A stretch of DNA of 64,000 nucleotides, taken from contig OW203991.1 in the NCBI GenBank assembly GCA_934047225.1, positions 3,720,001 through 3,784,000 of the forward strand. The letters are read 5' to 3'. This DNA is from Ypsolopha sequella. Lineage: Eukaryota > Arthropoda > Insecta > Lepidoptera > Ypsolophidae. Position 1 is the first letter of the stretch. Each line of letters starts with the position of its first letter. The notes beneath the pieces are model-generated. The model was not told the DNA's origin, ran no database searches, and worked only from the letters and a program-made list of their open reading frames with translations. Shown in pieces: positions 1 through 10,694 of this stretch. A program made the translations under genes and the position numbers.

Positions 1-187
1 TAAAATGTTTCAGTTATTTATTACAACCGTTAAAACAATGTAGAGTGACCACTTTGACTCCTCCTTCACACACATAGAATTTCTATTTGCTATGATTTTT
101 TATCTACTGATTGTGACAACCAAAACATAATTTATTCTTTTTTTATCAGTTTATTTATTTATTTTCAATGCAAGTGCTCGTAAAGGC

Positions 188-596
188 CCACTTTTTATGC
201 ATCAAAACTGAACAGAAAATCGATTATTTTGCCCTAGGGCTTTATTTTTTTTTTTTTTCATTTCTTTACTAGAAGTTGGCTAACCTGCAACCTTTCCTGT
301 GTACCATAAATTTTATACTTTTTTTCCACTGTTCAACGGCTTTGGATACAGTCCTTTTGAGCCAATCACTAACTAACAAAATTGTAACAATGTAACTTTG
401 AACTTTAATAATTAAATTGTTTTCTTTAACTATATTTTGTTTTATTTCCTCACACTATGCATTGAAAAACGTAGTATGATACACGGGCGTAAGAGCAATA
501 AATTACTCGGTTACGTTTAAAACATTCGCTATGCTCGTGTTTTAAATCGTCCTCGTAATTTATTCCTTTTCGCCCTTGTAGCATAAACTACTATTA
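188..596. repeat. Dispersed repeat, copy 1
   Basis: This block recurs at 1894-2241 with the same order of landmarks (tatgcatcaaaac, ttttgccctagggcttta, cctttcctgtgtaccataaa, cctcacactatgcattg). The last ~110 bases are themselves an imperfect inverted repeat (gtagtatgatacacgggcg against cgcccttgtagcataaactac). No coding potential was seen. It is probably a MITE or a retroelement 3' end of unknown family. Confidence 0.7.
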
Positions 597-1820
597 TTTA
601 TTTAGGAACACCAACAAGAAGTACAATAAACTTACTTAAATGGAATAATCTTAAAAGTTAAATAGCTATTTGTTTTCTTAATTAAAGGAATCCACATCAT
701 GCACCAGTGAAGACAATTATGAAAAATTCTTATACTAATACGAACATTTACTACTCGTATATTATATAAAATGTGAAATTAAAACTAGGTTAACAAATCT
801 GTGCGAAGAATTTTTTTAAATAACAGGGTAGGTACCTACTTATTTTATACTTTGTGTTTATTTGTGTTTCTTTGGCTAAGTATTTACTGACAGAGGACTT
901 GAAGGTGTTGAGCCCGGAGAAAATATCAATATCTGCTTTGTCGTATTTGGAAATAGCGTTCCGAATTTCGCATTGTTTACACCAATCATAATGCAAGTTA
1001 CAGTTATGTTTTTGAAACTTGTTCATCCATTTCGGCTTCTAATTGCATCTTCATTAAATCTGCTACCAAAGATTTCAAAAGTAATAAAGATACCGTACTA
1101 TGACAGCACCAAAATGTTTTCACCTTTAAATGGGTGACGCTCACACGTTTGGAATCAGTGCTCATTTGAACACAGTGATAGTTGGACGCCTTAAGTGCAC
1201 CTAAAGTTTTGAATTTTTACGGTTTTAGTAGTCTGATAAGTTTTCTGGCCGTAGGTAGACAGATTGCCCACTTATATTGTGCGCGCGTCGGCATTATGTT
1301 AACGCACACATTCAAAAACAATGCAATGGATTTTAGGAGCCGGGGCTCATCTAAACTTTTGAAATCATTGTATTCAACAGGATTATAAATCAATCTCTAG
1401 TTCTCGAACGGTCGACGTCAATTGACGTCTACTGACCGCTTAAACGTTGATTGGTATTCCAAACGCAGTTGAACGCGCGTCAAAACTCTTGTTGAGTGCT
1501 ATTAGGATTTACAATGATAGGTGTTACTGCCCTATTGTTGGTCCTTACTTTATGCAGGCGATTCATTGCATTGTCAAGCGCTTGCGCATTTCGATTGGTG
1601 TATAGAGTTGCTGTTGTGCCGATTATATTGCTTGTTGTTACAGTAATTGTTGAATCGTTATCGTATTACTGCTATTTTTAAATTCATATATTTGTATCGA
1701 GGCAATGGGCAAAAAGATAATGCTAAAATTGTTGTCTCTTAAATATATTGTAATGTGGTCATTTCGTATCACATAGACAACCCAGGAAGTATCTTCATCC
1801 TGGAGAGCTATTGCAAGTCT
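597..1820. other. Intergenic or intronic DNA with no recognised gene
   Basis: Only short ORFs without recognisable domains are present; the longest hydrophobic one is 1496-1681. A palindromic pair of CRE-like sites (gacgtcaattgacgtc) lies near 1415-1430. I cannot assign a function. Confidence 0.5.
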
Positions 1821-1821
1821 C

Positions 1822-1890
1822 CATCCATCAGCCTAGTTCGTCCACTGCTGGACACAAGCCTTTCCAGGACTTTGCCACTCCCGGTGGTCA
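1822..1890 (-). mobile_element. Non-LTR retroelement 3' end fragment (CCATCC-tailed family)
   Basis: It carries the block beginning catccatcagcctagttcg and running through cctttccaggactttgcc. The same family occurs at 13290-13660 and 34071-34340, the latter with a clear target duplication. The reverse strand ends in GGAT repeats, so the element is on the minus strand and strongly 5'-truncated. Confidence 0.6.
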
Positions 1891-1893
1891 TCC

Positions 1894-2241
1894 TGAATCA
1901 TCACTTTTTATGCATCAAAACCGAACAGAAAGTCGATTATTTTGCCCTAGGGCTTTATTATTTATATATTTTTTATTTATGTACAATGGTTGGCTAACCT
2001 GCAGCCTTTCCTGTGTACCATAAATGTTATACTTCTTTTTCCACTGTTTAACGGCTCTGGATACAGTCCTTTTGAGCAAATCATAATTTAAAGTTCACAA
2101 GATTATATTTGTTTTATTTCCTCACACTATGCATTGTAAAACGTAGTATGATACACGGGCGTAAGAGCAATAAGCTATGCTTGTGTTTTAAATCGTCCTC
2201 GTAATTTATTCCTTTTCGCCCTTGTAGCATAAACTACTATT
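1894..2241. repeat. Dispersed repeat, copy 2
   Basis: Second copy of the 188-596 block, in the same orientation and about 1.7 kb downstream, with internal deletions. Confidence 0.7.
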
Positions 2242-2275
2242 AACACATACATACATTACAGACGTTTTATCAGTA

Positions 2276-2472
2276 AAAATATGCGCTAAAATCCACCACA
2301 AAATATGCGCTAAATTCCACCACAAAATATGCGCTAAACTCCACCACAAAATATGCGCTAAAGTCCACCACAAAATATGCGCTTAAGTCCACCTCAAAAT
2401 ATGCGCTAAAGTCCACCACAAAATATGCGCTAAAGTCCACCACAAAATATGCGCTAAAGTCCACCACAAAAT
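2276..2472. repeat. 24-bp minisatellite, about 8 copies
   Basis: The unit is aaaatatgcgctaaa followed by a variable base and tccaccac. The period is divisible by three, so the minus strand reads as an octapeptide repeat (FVVDFSAY-like). No start context or flanking gene suggests it is coding. Confidence 0.9.
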
Positions 2473-2621
2473 ACACTATCAGCTGTTACTCACGACTCTG
2501 TCTCCTAAATGACTGTATTGCCCTAAAAACAAAAAACAAAACAACTGTGCTGCCATTGTGAAAACTACTATTGTGTAGCCCTTTTACTACCAAAAAAAAA
2601 TGTTTTTTTTTTTTTTTTTCA

Positions 2622-3152
2622 TTTATGGTGGACTTTTCCATATAATTATCCTAATGACAAATAAATGGCTTTAGATGTAGGTATTGGTACCCATTCGGTG
2701 TAGCACATATTAACTTATTTGTCAGGACTAAACTTAATTTAAGGGTTCTGTCCTTGTCTTTTCGATAAAGATAGAAAAAGACAGGACTCTTAAAATAATT
2801 TATATCATTATCTTACAGCCATACCTCTTAGGGACTTTGGACATAATTGTCTTGTGTCCAACTAGAGTTGTGATTTCTTGAAATAATGAACAAAATTATC
2901 TTGTGTCCAACTAGAACTGTAAGTTCTTGAAATAATTACTGGCAATTAATGTGTTTTTAGATTCTAATTCAAGAAATATTAATTTTTAATTACCAAAAAT
3001 TTTTTTCTTCTATGTTAGACTTTTGCATGGAATTATCGTAATGACATATTAATGGCTTTAGCTGTAGGTATGACCTTCCAGCCATACCTCTTAGGGATTT
3101 TGGACAGAATTGTCTTGTGTCCAACTTGAATTGTGATTTCTTGAAATAATTA
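2622..3152. repeat. Imperfect duplicated block
   Basis: A segment including ggcttta..tgtaggtat and ccatacctcttagggact..ttgtcttgtgtccaac appears at 2622-2955 and again, shortened, at 3009-3152. Inside copy 1, 2680-2800 resembles the foldback at 23467-23630 (aacttatttgtcaggactaa). Origin unknown. Confidence 0.6.
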
Positions 3153-3810
3153 CGGACAATATATACATGATGTCTAATTAATCTTTAAGTTAAGTGGTGA
3201 AAATGTGTGTGCCAAGTGTTCCAGACTTCGTGGGGAGCGAAAATAAACTTTGCTGTATATCAAAAAGGTGTTAATACCCACATCAAATCTTCTACTCGTA
3301 CATCAACGTCACAAAAAGCTCTTTTGGCCCCTTTCGCTAAAGTTTACCATTTTTTAAATATATTTTTTAGTTTTCCAATTCAAAAAACAGTTTTTTATTT
3401 TTCTAATAATTAACCAGAAGGATTGCTTATAGCAAAGTTTTTTGTCTGTCCGTCCGCGGAATAATTCAAAATCAGCTGAGGCACTTTATGTAAACTTAGC
3501 ATGATTGACAATCGTTGGAATTAAAAAAATTACATTTATGAAAATATTTCAAAAATGCATTTTAATCAAAGCTTCTTTCCAAGCAGCATTTTTATCAAAT
3601 CATCACTTACGCTTAAGCTATGAAAAAATGTTACTACCATGGCAACTTTTGATAGAGGAGATTATTGGTTGGCTCGTTGGCCTATTTGTCTTGGACGGGT
3701 AGTACGTTTCGAAATCACGCAGTGAAACAGCGGATTGAAGGGTTTTCAGCTAATTATATGAAAAAAAAAAACAAGTCAATGACGTAACGGACATTTTGAA
3801 ACAAAAAAAA
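3153..3810. other. No recognised feature
   Basis: AT-rich sequence with only short ORFs that have no recognisable domain. Confidence 0.4.
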
Positions 3811-3925
3811 ACGGCCAAGTGCGAGTCGGACTCGCGCACAAAGAGTTGAATAGATCGTAAGTGTCAACTTAAATTGGTCACTAATAACTGCTAGTGGAAT
3901 TATTTACTACAATGTTTTTAGGGTT
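3811..3925. repeat. Dispersed repeat (ggccaagtgcgagtcgg / gggttcc family)
   Basis: It contains cggccaagtgcgagtcggac and ends in tagggttccata. Related GGGTTCC-ended blocks are at 16556-16825, 17475-17875 and 49883-50122, and a ggtcaagtgcgagt stub lies at about 44750. Confidence 0.5.
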
Positions 3926-3989
3926 CCATAAAAGATAATGACAAAGATTTTTTATTTGCTTGAGAATAGGTACAATTATTAAGATTGTG

Positions 3990-4150
3990 AAGTTTCTTTA
4001 TTCAGTTATTTATCATAGCATTCAAAAAATTAAAGGTTTATTTTATGTATTGTGTATGCTGCCACTGCAAAGTTTCCATTGGTTTCTGTAAATTGGAATT
4101 CCAAAATTTCTTAAATTAAAAATTTTTGTAATTCCTTTTTACCAGCTTTC
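3990..4150. mobile_element. Internal fragment of a TTAA-type MITE (GAGCGGTTTCGCAGCC family)
   Basis: It shares gtattgtgtatgctgcca..gcaaagtttccattggttt with the interior of complete members at 19211-19554 and 20369-20550. No terminal repeats remain. Confidence 0.55.
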
Positions 4151-4297
4151 TCATCATTTGTGGTTTCAAAGAAATAATCAAATTTTCTTAATTTTAGTCT
4201 AAAAACAGTTTGACTTTGAATAATATTTTCATGCTGTTTCTTATACGCAAGAATAATGTCCTAAAATGAAGTTGTTTTTTATAGTTTAACAAACAAT

Positions 4298-4565
4298 ATA
4301 CAACGTGTAACAGAAAGGTGTAACCATATTTGAAGAGCTTATTCAGTCAATGGTATAGAACAAATTTTATTATGGAACAAACCCTGTAACTCGAAAAAAA
4401 AATCAACTGTCTCATAGAAAAATGCAATGCCGCTCGGCCAAAATGTATCAAAGGACAGATTTTTTTTTGAGATTTCAAGGTTGGCTCCATAGTAAAAGTT
4501 GTTCTATAACATTGACTGAATAAGCTCTTCAAATATGGTTACACCTTTCTGTTACACGTTGTATA
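4298..4565. mobile_element. MITE with long terminal inverted repeats (gtaacagaaaggtgtaacc)
   Basis: The left end tatacaacgtgtaacagaaa is mirrored at the right end, with about 75 bases of inverted repeat around a short centre. A second full copy is at 36455-36721 and a solo right arm at 11636-11690. No coding capacity; the superfamily is not determined. Confidence 0.85.
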
Positions 4566-4619
4566 TATCTTTATTATAATTTTTAAACGCAGCGTTTAAG
4601 GCTGCGTATAAACCTGGAC

Positions 4620-4830
4620 AAATTAGTGATTTTGCCCCCGCATCCCCGCACCTCAACTGTTTGCGCGACCGGCCGTCACCGGCCGCGAGCGCTATTTCTT
4701 AGCTCCCACGAGCGGTGTGGATCCGCGGTCATTAACCCGTGCACGTGCTAGTTTTCAATAATAAGTATAATGCATCTACGATGTATAAAATTCAACCCAG
4801 TTGACAAAACGGTTTGTTCGCAATGGCATT
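4620..4830 (+). promoter_or_regulatory. CpG-rich block with TATA-like element (possible promoter)
   Basis: A GC- and CpG-rich island (cgcgaccggccgtcaccggc) in AT-rich surroundings is followed by an E-box-containing gtgcacgtgc at ~4739-4748 and a TATA-like tgtataaaattc at ~4780. An ATG about 40 bases later opens a reading frame into the 8-bp satellite. It could be a promoter, or simply part of an unrecognised repeat. The CACGTG also contains the ACGTG core bound by HIF, but one short match is weak evidence. Confidence 0.25.
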
Positions 4831-4920
4831 TTTTTGCGTAATTGTGTTTGCATCTAATTTTTATATTTTAAAATTTTATTTTTCGAAAGTCATACTTGCA
4901 AAGATAATGATAACGATGAT

Positions 4921-7044
4921 GATACAACGATACGTCGATACAACGATACGTCGATACAACGATACGCCGATACGTCGATACGTCGATACGACGATAAGTC
5001 GATACGGGGATACGTCGATACAACGATACGTCAATACACCTATACGTCGATACGTCGATACGGGGATACGTCGATACAACGATACGTCGATACGCCGATA
5101 CGTCGATACGTCGATACGGGGATACGTCGATACAACGATACGTCGATACGGGGATACGTCGATACAACGATACGTCGATACGCCGATACGTCGATACGTT
5201 GATACGTCGATACGGGGATACGTCGATACAACGATACGTCGATACGGGGATACGACGATACAACGATACGTCGATACGCCGATACGTCGATACGCCGATA
5301 CGTCGATACGACGATACGTCGATACAACGATACGTCGATACAAAGATACGTCGATACGCCGATACGTCGATACGTCGATACGACGATACGTCGATACAAC
5401 GATACGTCGATACGCCGATACGTCGATACGCCGATACGTCGATACGGGGATACGACGATACGGCAATACGTCGATACGACGATACGGCGATACGAGGATA
5501 CGTCGATACGCCGATACGGCGATACGACGATACGTCGATACGACGATACGTCGATACGAGGATACGACGATACGAGGATACGACGATACACGGATACGTC
5601 GATACAACGATACGCCGATACGTCGATACGCCGATACGTCGATACGACGATACGTCGATACGGGGATACGTCGATACAACGATACGTCAATACGCCGATA
5701 CGTCGATACGTCGATACGGGGATACGTCGATACAACGATACGTCGATACGTCGATACGTCAATACGTCGATACGGGGATACGTCGATACAACGATACAAC
5801 GATACGTCGATACGACGATACGTCGATACAACGATACGTCGATACAAAGATACGTCGATACGCCGATACGTCGATACGTCGATACGACGATACGTCGATA
5901 CAACGATACGTCGATACGCCGATACGTCGATACGCCGATACGTCGATACGGGGATACGACGATACGGCAATACGTCGATACGACGATACGGCGATACGAG
6001 GATACGTCGATACGCCGATACGGCGATACGACGATACGTCGATACGACGATACGTCGATACGAGGATACGACGATACGAGGATACGACGATACACGGATA
6101 CGTCGATACAACGATACGCCGATACGTCGATACGCCGATACGTCGATACGACGATACGTCGATACGGGGATACGTCGATACAACGATACGTCAATACGCC
6201 GATACGTCGATACGTCGATACGGGGATACGTCGATACAACGATACGTCGATACGTCGATACGTCAATACGTCGATACGGGGATACGTCGATACAACGATA
6301 CAACGATACGTCGATACGCCGATACGTCGATACGTCGATACGTCGATACGTCGATACGACGATACGTCGATACAACGATACGTCGATACAACGATACGTC
6401 GATACGCCGATACGTCGATACGCCGATACGTCGATACGACGATACGTCGATACGGGGATACGTCGATACAACGATACGTCAATACGCCGATACGTCGATA
6501 CGTCGATACGTCAATACGTCGATACGTCGATACGGGGATACGTCGATACGCTGATACGTCGATACGTCGATATGCAGATACGGGGATACGTCGATAAAAC
6601 GATACGTCGGTACGTCGATACGGGGATACGTCGATACAACGATACGTCGATACGCCGATACGTCGATACGCCGATACGAGAATACGTCGATACGTCGATA
6701 CGACGATACGTCGATACAACGATACGTCGATACAACGATACGTCGATACGCCGATACGTCGATACGCCGATACGTCGATACGACGATACGTCGATACGGG
6801 GATACGTCGATACAACGATACGTCAATACGCCGATACGTCGATACGTCGATACGTCAATACGTCGATACGTCGATACGGGGATACGTCGATACGCTGATA
6901 CGTCGATACGTCGATATGCAGATACGGGGATACGTCGATAAAACGATACGTCGGTACGTCGATACGGGGATACGTCGATACAACGATACGTCGATACGCC
7001 GATACGTCGATACGCCGATACGAGAATACGTCGATACGCCGATG
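4921..7044. repeat. 8-bp satellite GATAC+NNN, about 265 units
   Basis: Every unit is GATAC followed by one of a few triplets (GTC most often, then AAC, GCC, GAC, GGG, GAG, GGC). GTC frequently alternates with the others, giving a 16-bp sub-period. Two higher-order duplications are visible: 504 bp (63 units; cggcaatacg at 5461 and 5965) and 344 bp (43 units; ctgata at 6551 and 6895, cgagaatacg at 6677 and 7021). Because 8 is not a multiple of 3 and the unit has no stop in either direction, nearly all six frames are open and each strand yields an octapeptide repeat (DTSIRRYV-like or DVSTYRRI-like). Long ORFs here are therefore not evidence of a gene. Confidence 0.95.
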
Positions 7045-7160
7045 GTGATGGTGAGATAAGGTTTTGTTAGTCTCCCAGAGGGGTAGGCAGCTAGGCAGAG
7101 ACTACAGATTTCCATCTGCTACGATCCAGACACAACTCTTTCGCCTCTTCCACATCCATC
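7045..7160 (-). mobile_element. RTE-like non-LTR retroelement 3' fragment
   Basis: It contains tctcccagaggggtaggcag and catctgctacgatcc. The same 3' region occurs at 17000-17100 (opposite strand), about 24410, 29310-29510 and 38372-38470, in two of them beside RTE-like coding remnants. Confidence 0.6.
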
Positions 7161-8097
7161 AACCATATTTATTGTGATATTAAATTGTAAGCTAAAAAAA
7201 TACCTCAGACGAAAAACATAGCGATATTCATTAGTCCATTGAGACAACCTTTAGTTCAACATCTTTAATAAAACATGACCTATCTACTTATTTTATTAAG
7301 TAATGGCGTACCTTTGCATTACTTTCATCCACTGCTTTATTTTCACTCGTAAAACATTTTTATTCCATTTTTTACATTGGTTGCATTTATTTCCCATGTT
7401 TCAAATTACGAGATTTATTTAAATTACGAAACCGGGACGTCGAGAGCGCAAAAACGTAGCCCTCCCGTCTCAACGGAGCGATCACAATTGACCGACGGGT
7501 GAGTGACGAAACAAAGCATGGAACAAAAAGCGCGTGCGACCGAGATATCTTGTCGCCGCCTTGTCTCAGAATAAATCGACGTAAGCGCCAATTCTTAGAT
7601 GTTAAATTAAATGAAAACGAAACAGAATTATTCAAAATCCCCGTGCAATTATACGGGGTCATTTGTTTTCTTATTTTTAATACAAATTTCAAGGCAAACT
7701 GTTTTAAGAAAGGTCCTTTAACACTCGAAAAACATGAAATATAGAGGTAACTTCATAATTTTTTTCTATCGAGCGAACTTAAAGCTTTTGCGTTTTTGCT
7801 TCTGCACAAATATCAGCCCTATAGTCTATTATCTATATTATTTTTATTAAACCGATTGACCAAGTTACACAATGTTTTATGCTCATTTGAAATTGTGCAT
7901 CTGACATTATACCGACCCTTAAAGGAAATAACCTTATCAATAGAGTCATTTTCGGATATCGCTGGGAAGAGGCGCCTTAATTAAATATCAACAAATCAAA
8001 TGAATTTTTTTTCAATATCAGGGTAGTCCGATTTTTTTTGGCGTTGGTCATGTTCTGAGCTCAGTACCAGCCTTAATGACGTCCTTTCCTTTTCTAG
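7161..8097 (+). other. Intronic or upstream DNA, no gene; GC-richer island near 7430-7570
   Basis: This is the flank of the first HIF-alpha exon seen. The stretch at 7430-7570 is CpG-richer and includes a strong donor-like gggtgagt at about 7497. The frame needed to splice in phase to the exon at 8098 has a stop just upstream, so at best it would be a non-coding first exon. Confidence 0.3.
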
Positions 8098-8285
8098 GAA
8101 TAATGAGAAGCGCAAGGAGAAGTCTCGCGTGGCAGCCAGGTGCCGCCGCAACAAGGAGGTCCAGATCTTTAGCGAGCTGACTGCAGCTCTGCCAGCCAAG
8201 AAGGAGGAGGTCGAACAGTTGGACAAGGCTTCTGTGATGCGACTGGCCATCTCGTATCTGAGAGTACGGGACGTGGTTTCTTTGC
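8098..8285 (+). CDS. sima: HIF-1alpha / Similar, bHLH exon
   Basis: Internal exon between acceptor tttctag and donor gtatgt, 62 whole codons with one base overhanging at each end. It encodes the whole basic helix-loop-helix region: a basic stretch [14 protein letters not shown], helix 1 [11 protein letters not shown], a loop, and helix 2 [20 protein letters not shown]. The [15 protein letters not shown] signature is typical of HIF-alpha rather than Single-minded or Trachealess, whose helix 1 and loop differ. The product dimerises with ARNT/Tango and binds hypoxia-response elements (RCGTG) in the nucleus; the basic region contacts DNA. The upstream coding exon that supplies the start was not found. 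The next exon fits in phase 1 at 18155. Confidence 0.93.
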
Positions 8286-8429
8286 GTATGTATATTTTGG
8301 CATAATCTAATTAAGGGGATTTATATTTGCGATTGTCGGCACTTGATGAAACATAGAAAGCATCTTGATTTGGAACACAAACACTTGTACTATTTGTTTC
8401 ATAACATAATTATATTTGTTGCACACTTC

Positions 8430-8465
8430 CCAACCGGTTTCGGAAATCAATCCATCTTCAGGGGA
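8430..8465 (-). ncRNA. Candidate hammerhead ribozyme, left arm
   Basis: Reverse-strand copy of the motif at 8594-8631: CTGAAGA, a GGA/TCC stem II, GAAA, ACCGGT palindrome. Confidence 0.5.
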
Positions 8466-8593
8466 TACAGAATAGTTGTTATTTTAACATACGAGCAATA
8501 AAACGACAATCAACAATGATTGTGAGGAAAAAAATATATTGACATACGTTTGTCGTTTTATTGCTCGTATATTAAAATAATAACCATTCTGTA

Positions 8594-8631
8594 TCCCCTG
8601 AAGATGGATTGATTTCCGAAACCGGTTGGGA
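8594..8631 (+). ncRNA. Candidate type I hammerhead ribozyme
   Basis: CTGAAGA (8598-8604) matches the CUGANGA box. GGA..TCC can form stem II, GAAA is at 8618-8621, and the palindromic ACCGGT acts as a minimal stem III ending in the cleavage triplet GTT (8625-8627). TCCC before the box pairs with GGGA after the triplet as stem I. This is the known layout of very short-stem-III hammerheads found in satellite and Penelope-like elements. Activity is inferred only. Confidence 0.55.
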
Positions 8632-8699
8632 AGTGTGCAACAAATATAATGATGTAATGAAACAAATAGTACAAGTGTTTGTGTTCCAAATCAAGATGC

Positions 8700-9267
8700 T
8701 AATTAAGGGTATTGCCATAGCAAAATTAGTATTGCCAAATGGATACTTTCTAAAGCCTACTTTATGGCCAAACAAAAACATTTAAAAAAAAATATTTAGA
8801 ATTATCAACTCTAAGACAACATATGCAACATTTTTCTTTTTCATACCACCAAAACTTCTAAAAGAAAAAAATTTCAACGTTTTTTGGCTTGAATTCCCTA
8901 CTGCTCCTAAGCGGCTTGGTCGATTTAATTCATTTTTGCTTTGATAAATAGATAAACTTGATAACTATAAACATAACATAGGATTATTCAATCGAACAAT
9001 CGCGTTCATGTGGAAAGTATTATTTTCTCCTATTTCACCCTATCAAGGATATTTAATCCTATTTCATCGTATCAGCGAGCGTTGTAACAGCCACTACGCA
9101 TTGCGCGCTGATATGAACGTTATTTAAATGTCGTTTCCGTCCATATTCGTACCGACAAACATTGAGCTACTAATTTGGCGACACTAATCGCCTTAAACAG
9201 ACATTTTGTTTTATTTCTTTATTTTATATGTTTTGAAATGGTTCTCTTGTTTCTCACGGCGTGATGT
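8700..9267. other. Intron 1, nothing recognised
   Basis: AT-rich DNA without a repeat or ORF that I can name. Confidence 0.4.
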
Positions 9268-9664
9268 TCAAAAACACTCTATATGTGGGTGTGAAACGTT
9301 TACCAGTCAAAACTCTCTATATGTGGGTATGAAACGTTGACCATGTCATAACTCGCTATATGTGGGTGTGAAACGTTGACCATGTCAAAACTATCTATAT
9401 GTGGGTGTGAAACGTTGACCATGTCAAAACTCTCTATATGTGGGTATGAAACGTTGACCATGTCAAAACTCTCTATATGTGGGTGTGAAACGTTGACCAT
9501 GTCAAAACTCTCTATATGTGGGTATGAAACGTTGACCATGTCAAAACTCGGTATATGTGGGTGTGAAACGTTGACCATGTCAAAACTCTCTATATGTGGG
9601 TATGAAACGTTGACCATGTCAAAACTCTCTATATGTGGGTGTGAAACGTTGACCATGTCAAAAC
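9268..9664. repeat. 39-bp minisatellite, about 10 copies with alternating variants
   Basis: The unit is tcaaaactctctatatgtgg gt-G/A-tgaaacgttgaccatg. From the fourth unit on, the G and A forms alternate strictly, so the true higher-order period is 78 bp. The period keeps frame (13 residues, MTMSKLSICG-like) on both strands but no gene context exists. It runs directly into an RTE-like fragment. Confidence 0.92.
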
Positions 9665-9689
9665 GTTACACAGAAAATGTGATGTTGGC

Positions 9690-9890
9690 GATGAATGGAA
9701 AGAATAAGTTGGATGGAAAAGAAGAGCAATGAAGAGATCCTGCAGATTGTAAACAAAAAGCTAGTTTTGATGAAGACCATAGTTAATAGAAGGAGAAAGA
9801 TGTTGGGACATCTGATACGACACGACAATTTTATTAAAAACATCATTGAAGGAAATGTGAGGGGAAAAGAAAGAGAGGGAGGCCTAGAAG
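9690..9890 (+). pseudogene. RTE-like reverse transcriptase C-terminal fragment
   Basis: One frame reads ERISWMEKKSNEEILQIV..RRRKMLGHLIRHDNFIKNI, the conserved C-terminal segment of RTE-type non-LTR reverse transcriptases, ending in a basic GK/R-rich stretch. It is 5'-truncated and joined to another retroelement end at about 9900. Related debris lies at 16826-17100, 26905-27300 and 29310-29510. Confidence 0.75.
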
Positions 9891-9904
9891 AACATTTATA
9901 TCTG

Positions 9905-10397
9905 TATGTCTGTCTTGTATTTTCTTATCCCTTGGTTAAAGTAGATATAAGTAATTTGATGTATAGTATAAGTTTATGTTAAAAAAAAAAGACATGATCT
10001 TGCCAAGTTTCTTGCCCGTTCTTCTTAGCAAGACTAATCGAATGGGCGGAGGTAGGCATGTATTTATATATGTAACCTATTACTATGTAGTATATAGGAT
10101 AGGATTTGGTCGGCTGCCTGGATTCGTGCTGGGGGCTCGGTTGGTGATCATTGAACCTGTTCCTGGTCCCTAGCCGGGTCTCCGGTATGGGTTCGGGCGG
10201 TTGATTGGATTTCACCTTGTATAATAATATTTTACCTATAATTTTAATCGTATATATATTGCTACATAAATTAAAAAAACATTTAATCTAAGTAGTTCAT
10301 TTACATTTATTATTTTATTACATATATTTTTATAAGATTAAAATTTGACTTGTGAAACGTGCACCTACTTTGCAAAATAAACTTTTTGAATTTTGAA
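9905..10397 (+). mobile_element. Jockey-like non-LTR 3' end with AATAAA and polyadenylation-like tail
   Basis: It matches 33325-33830 nearly base for base through cttgccaagtttcttgcc, gggcggaggtaggcatg and ggtctccggtatgggttcgg. It ends gcaaaataaactttttgaat, a poly(A)-signal-containing 3' end with a GAATTTT-type tail. The fuller copy at 33006-33830 still has coding sequence upstream. Confidence 0.75.
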
Positions 10398-10550
10398 TTG
10401 AAAGATACAATAAATGTCGTGTCGTACCAAGAAGTTAAACAAAATGCGGAGTGCAGAAGTGAAAGGAGAGGATTCCCAGGACAAGCACAGCTCTTAAATT
10501 AAATTGATTTATTTCTCATGGCATCTTTCCCGGTCTTTTGTTAGTAGGGT

Positions 10551-10615
10551 CCAGGGATGCCACTTCGTGCATGACGTTCTTACAGTGAATGTCATGCACG
10601 ATATGGCATCTCTGG
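10551..10615. repeat. Short inverted repeat
   Basis: ccagggatgcca and tcgtgcatgac are mirrored as gtcatgcacga and tggcatctctgg. Confidence 0.7.
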
Positions 10616-10694
10616 TAGAGTCCAATGTTTTCCAATTGTTTTTACCATGTCATTGTGCTGATCTGCTAACTAAACGCTACCCCCGCGCCGTCCT

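Larger units (their letters stand above)
8360..8699. mobile_element. Foldback element with a hammerhead-like motif in each arm
   Basis: A left arm (about 8360-8505) and right arm (about 8549-8699) are near-perfect inverted repeats of ~145 bases around a ~40-base centre. Each arm contains the same hammerhead-like motif, one per strand. No protein is encoded. It lies 75 bases downstream of the bHLH exon, inside HIF-alpha intron 1. Confidence 0.85.

Noticed and set aside
1496..1681. Small hydrophobic protein
   Set aside because: No conserved motif and no promoter or splice signals that I could support.
4868..7115. Many long ORFs on both strands (up to 694 codons)
   Set aside because: They are produced by the stop-free 8-bp satellite; all frames of a strand give the same octapeptide.
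7499..7744. Possible first coding exon of HIF-alpha
   Set aside because: The frame is not in phase with the acceptor at 8098 and no family motif is visible.
9300..9660. Hammerhead motif in the 39-bp array (gaaacgttgacc)
   Set aside because: No CTGANGA box and no stem II pairing.
9376..9732. Repeat-protein gene with MTMSKLSICG units
   Set aside because: A frame-preserving minisatellite with no promoter or splice context; it is open on both strands.
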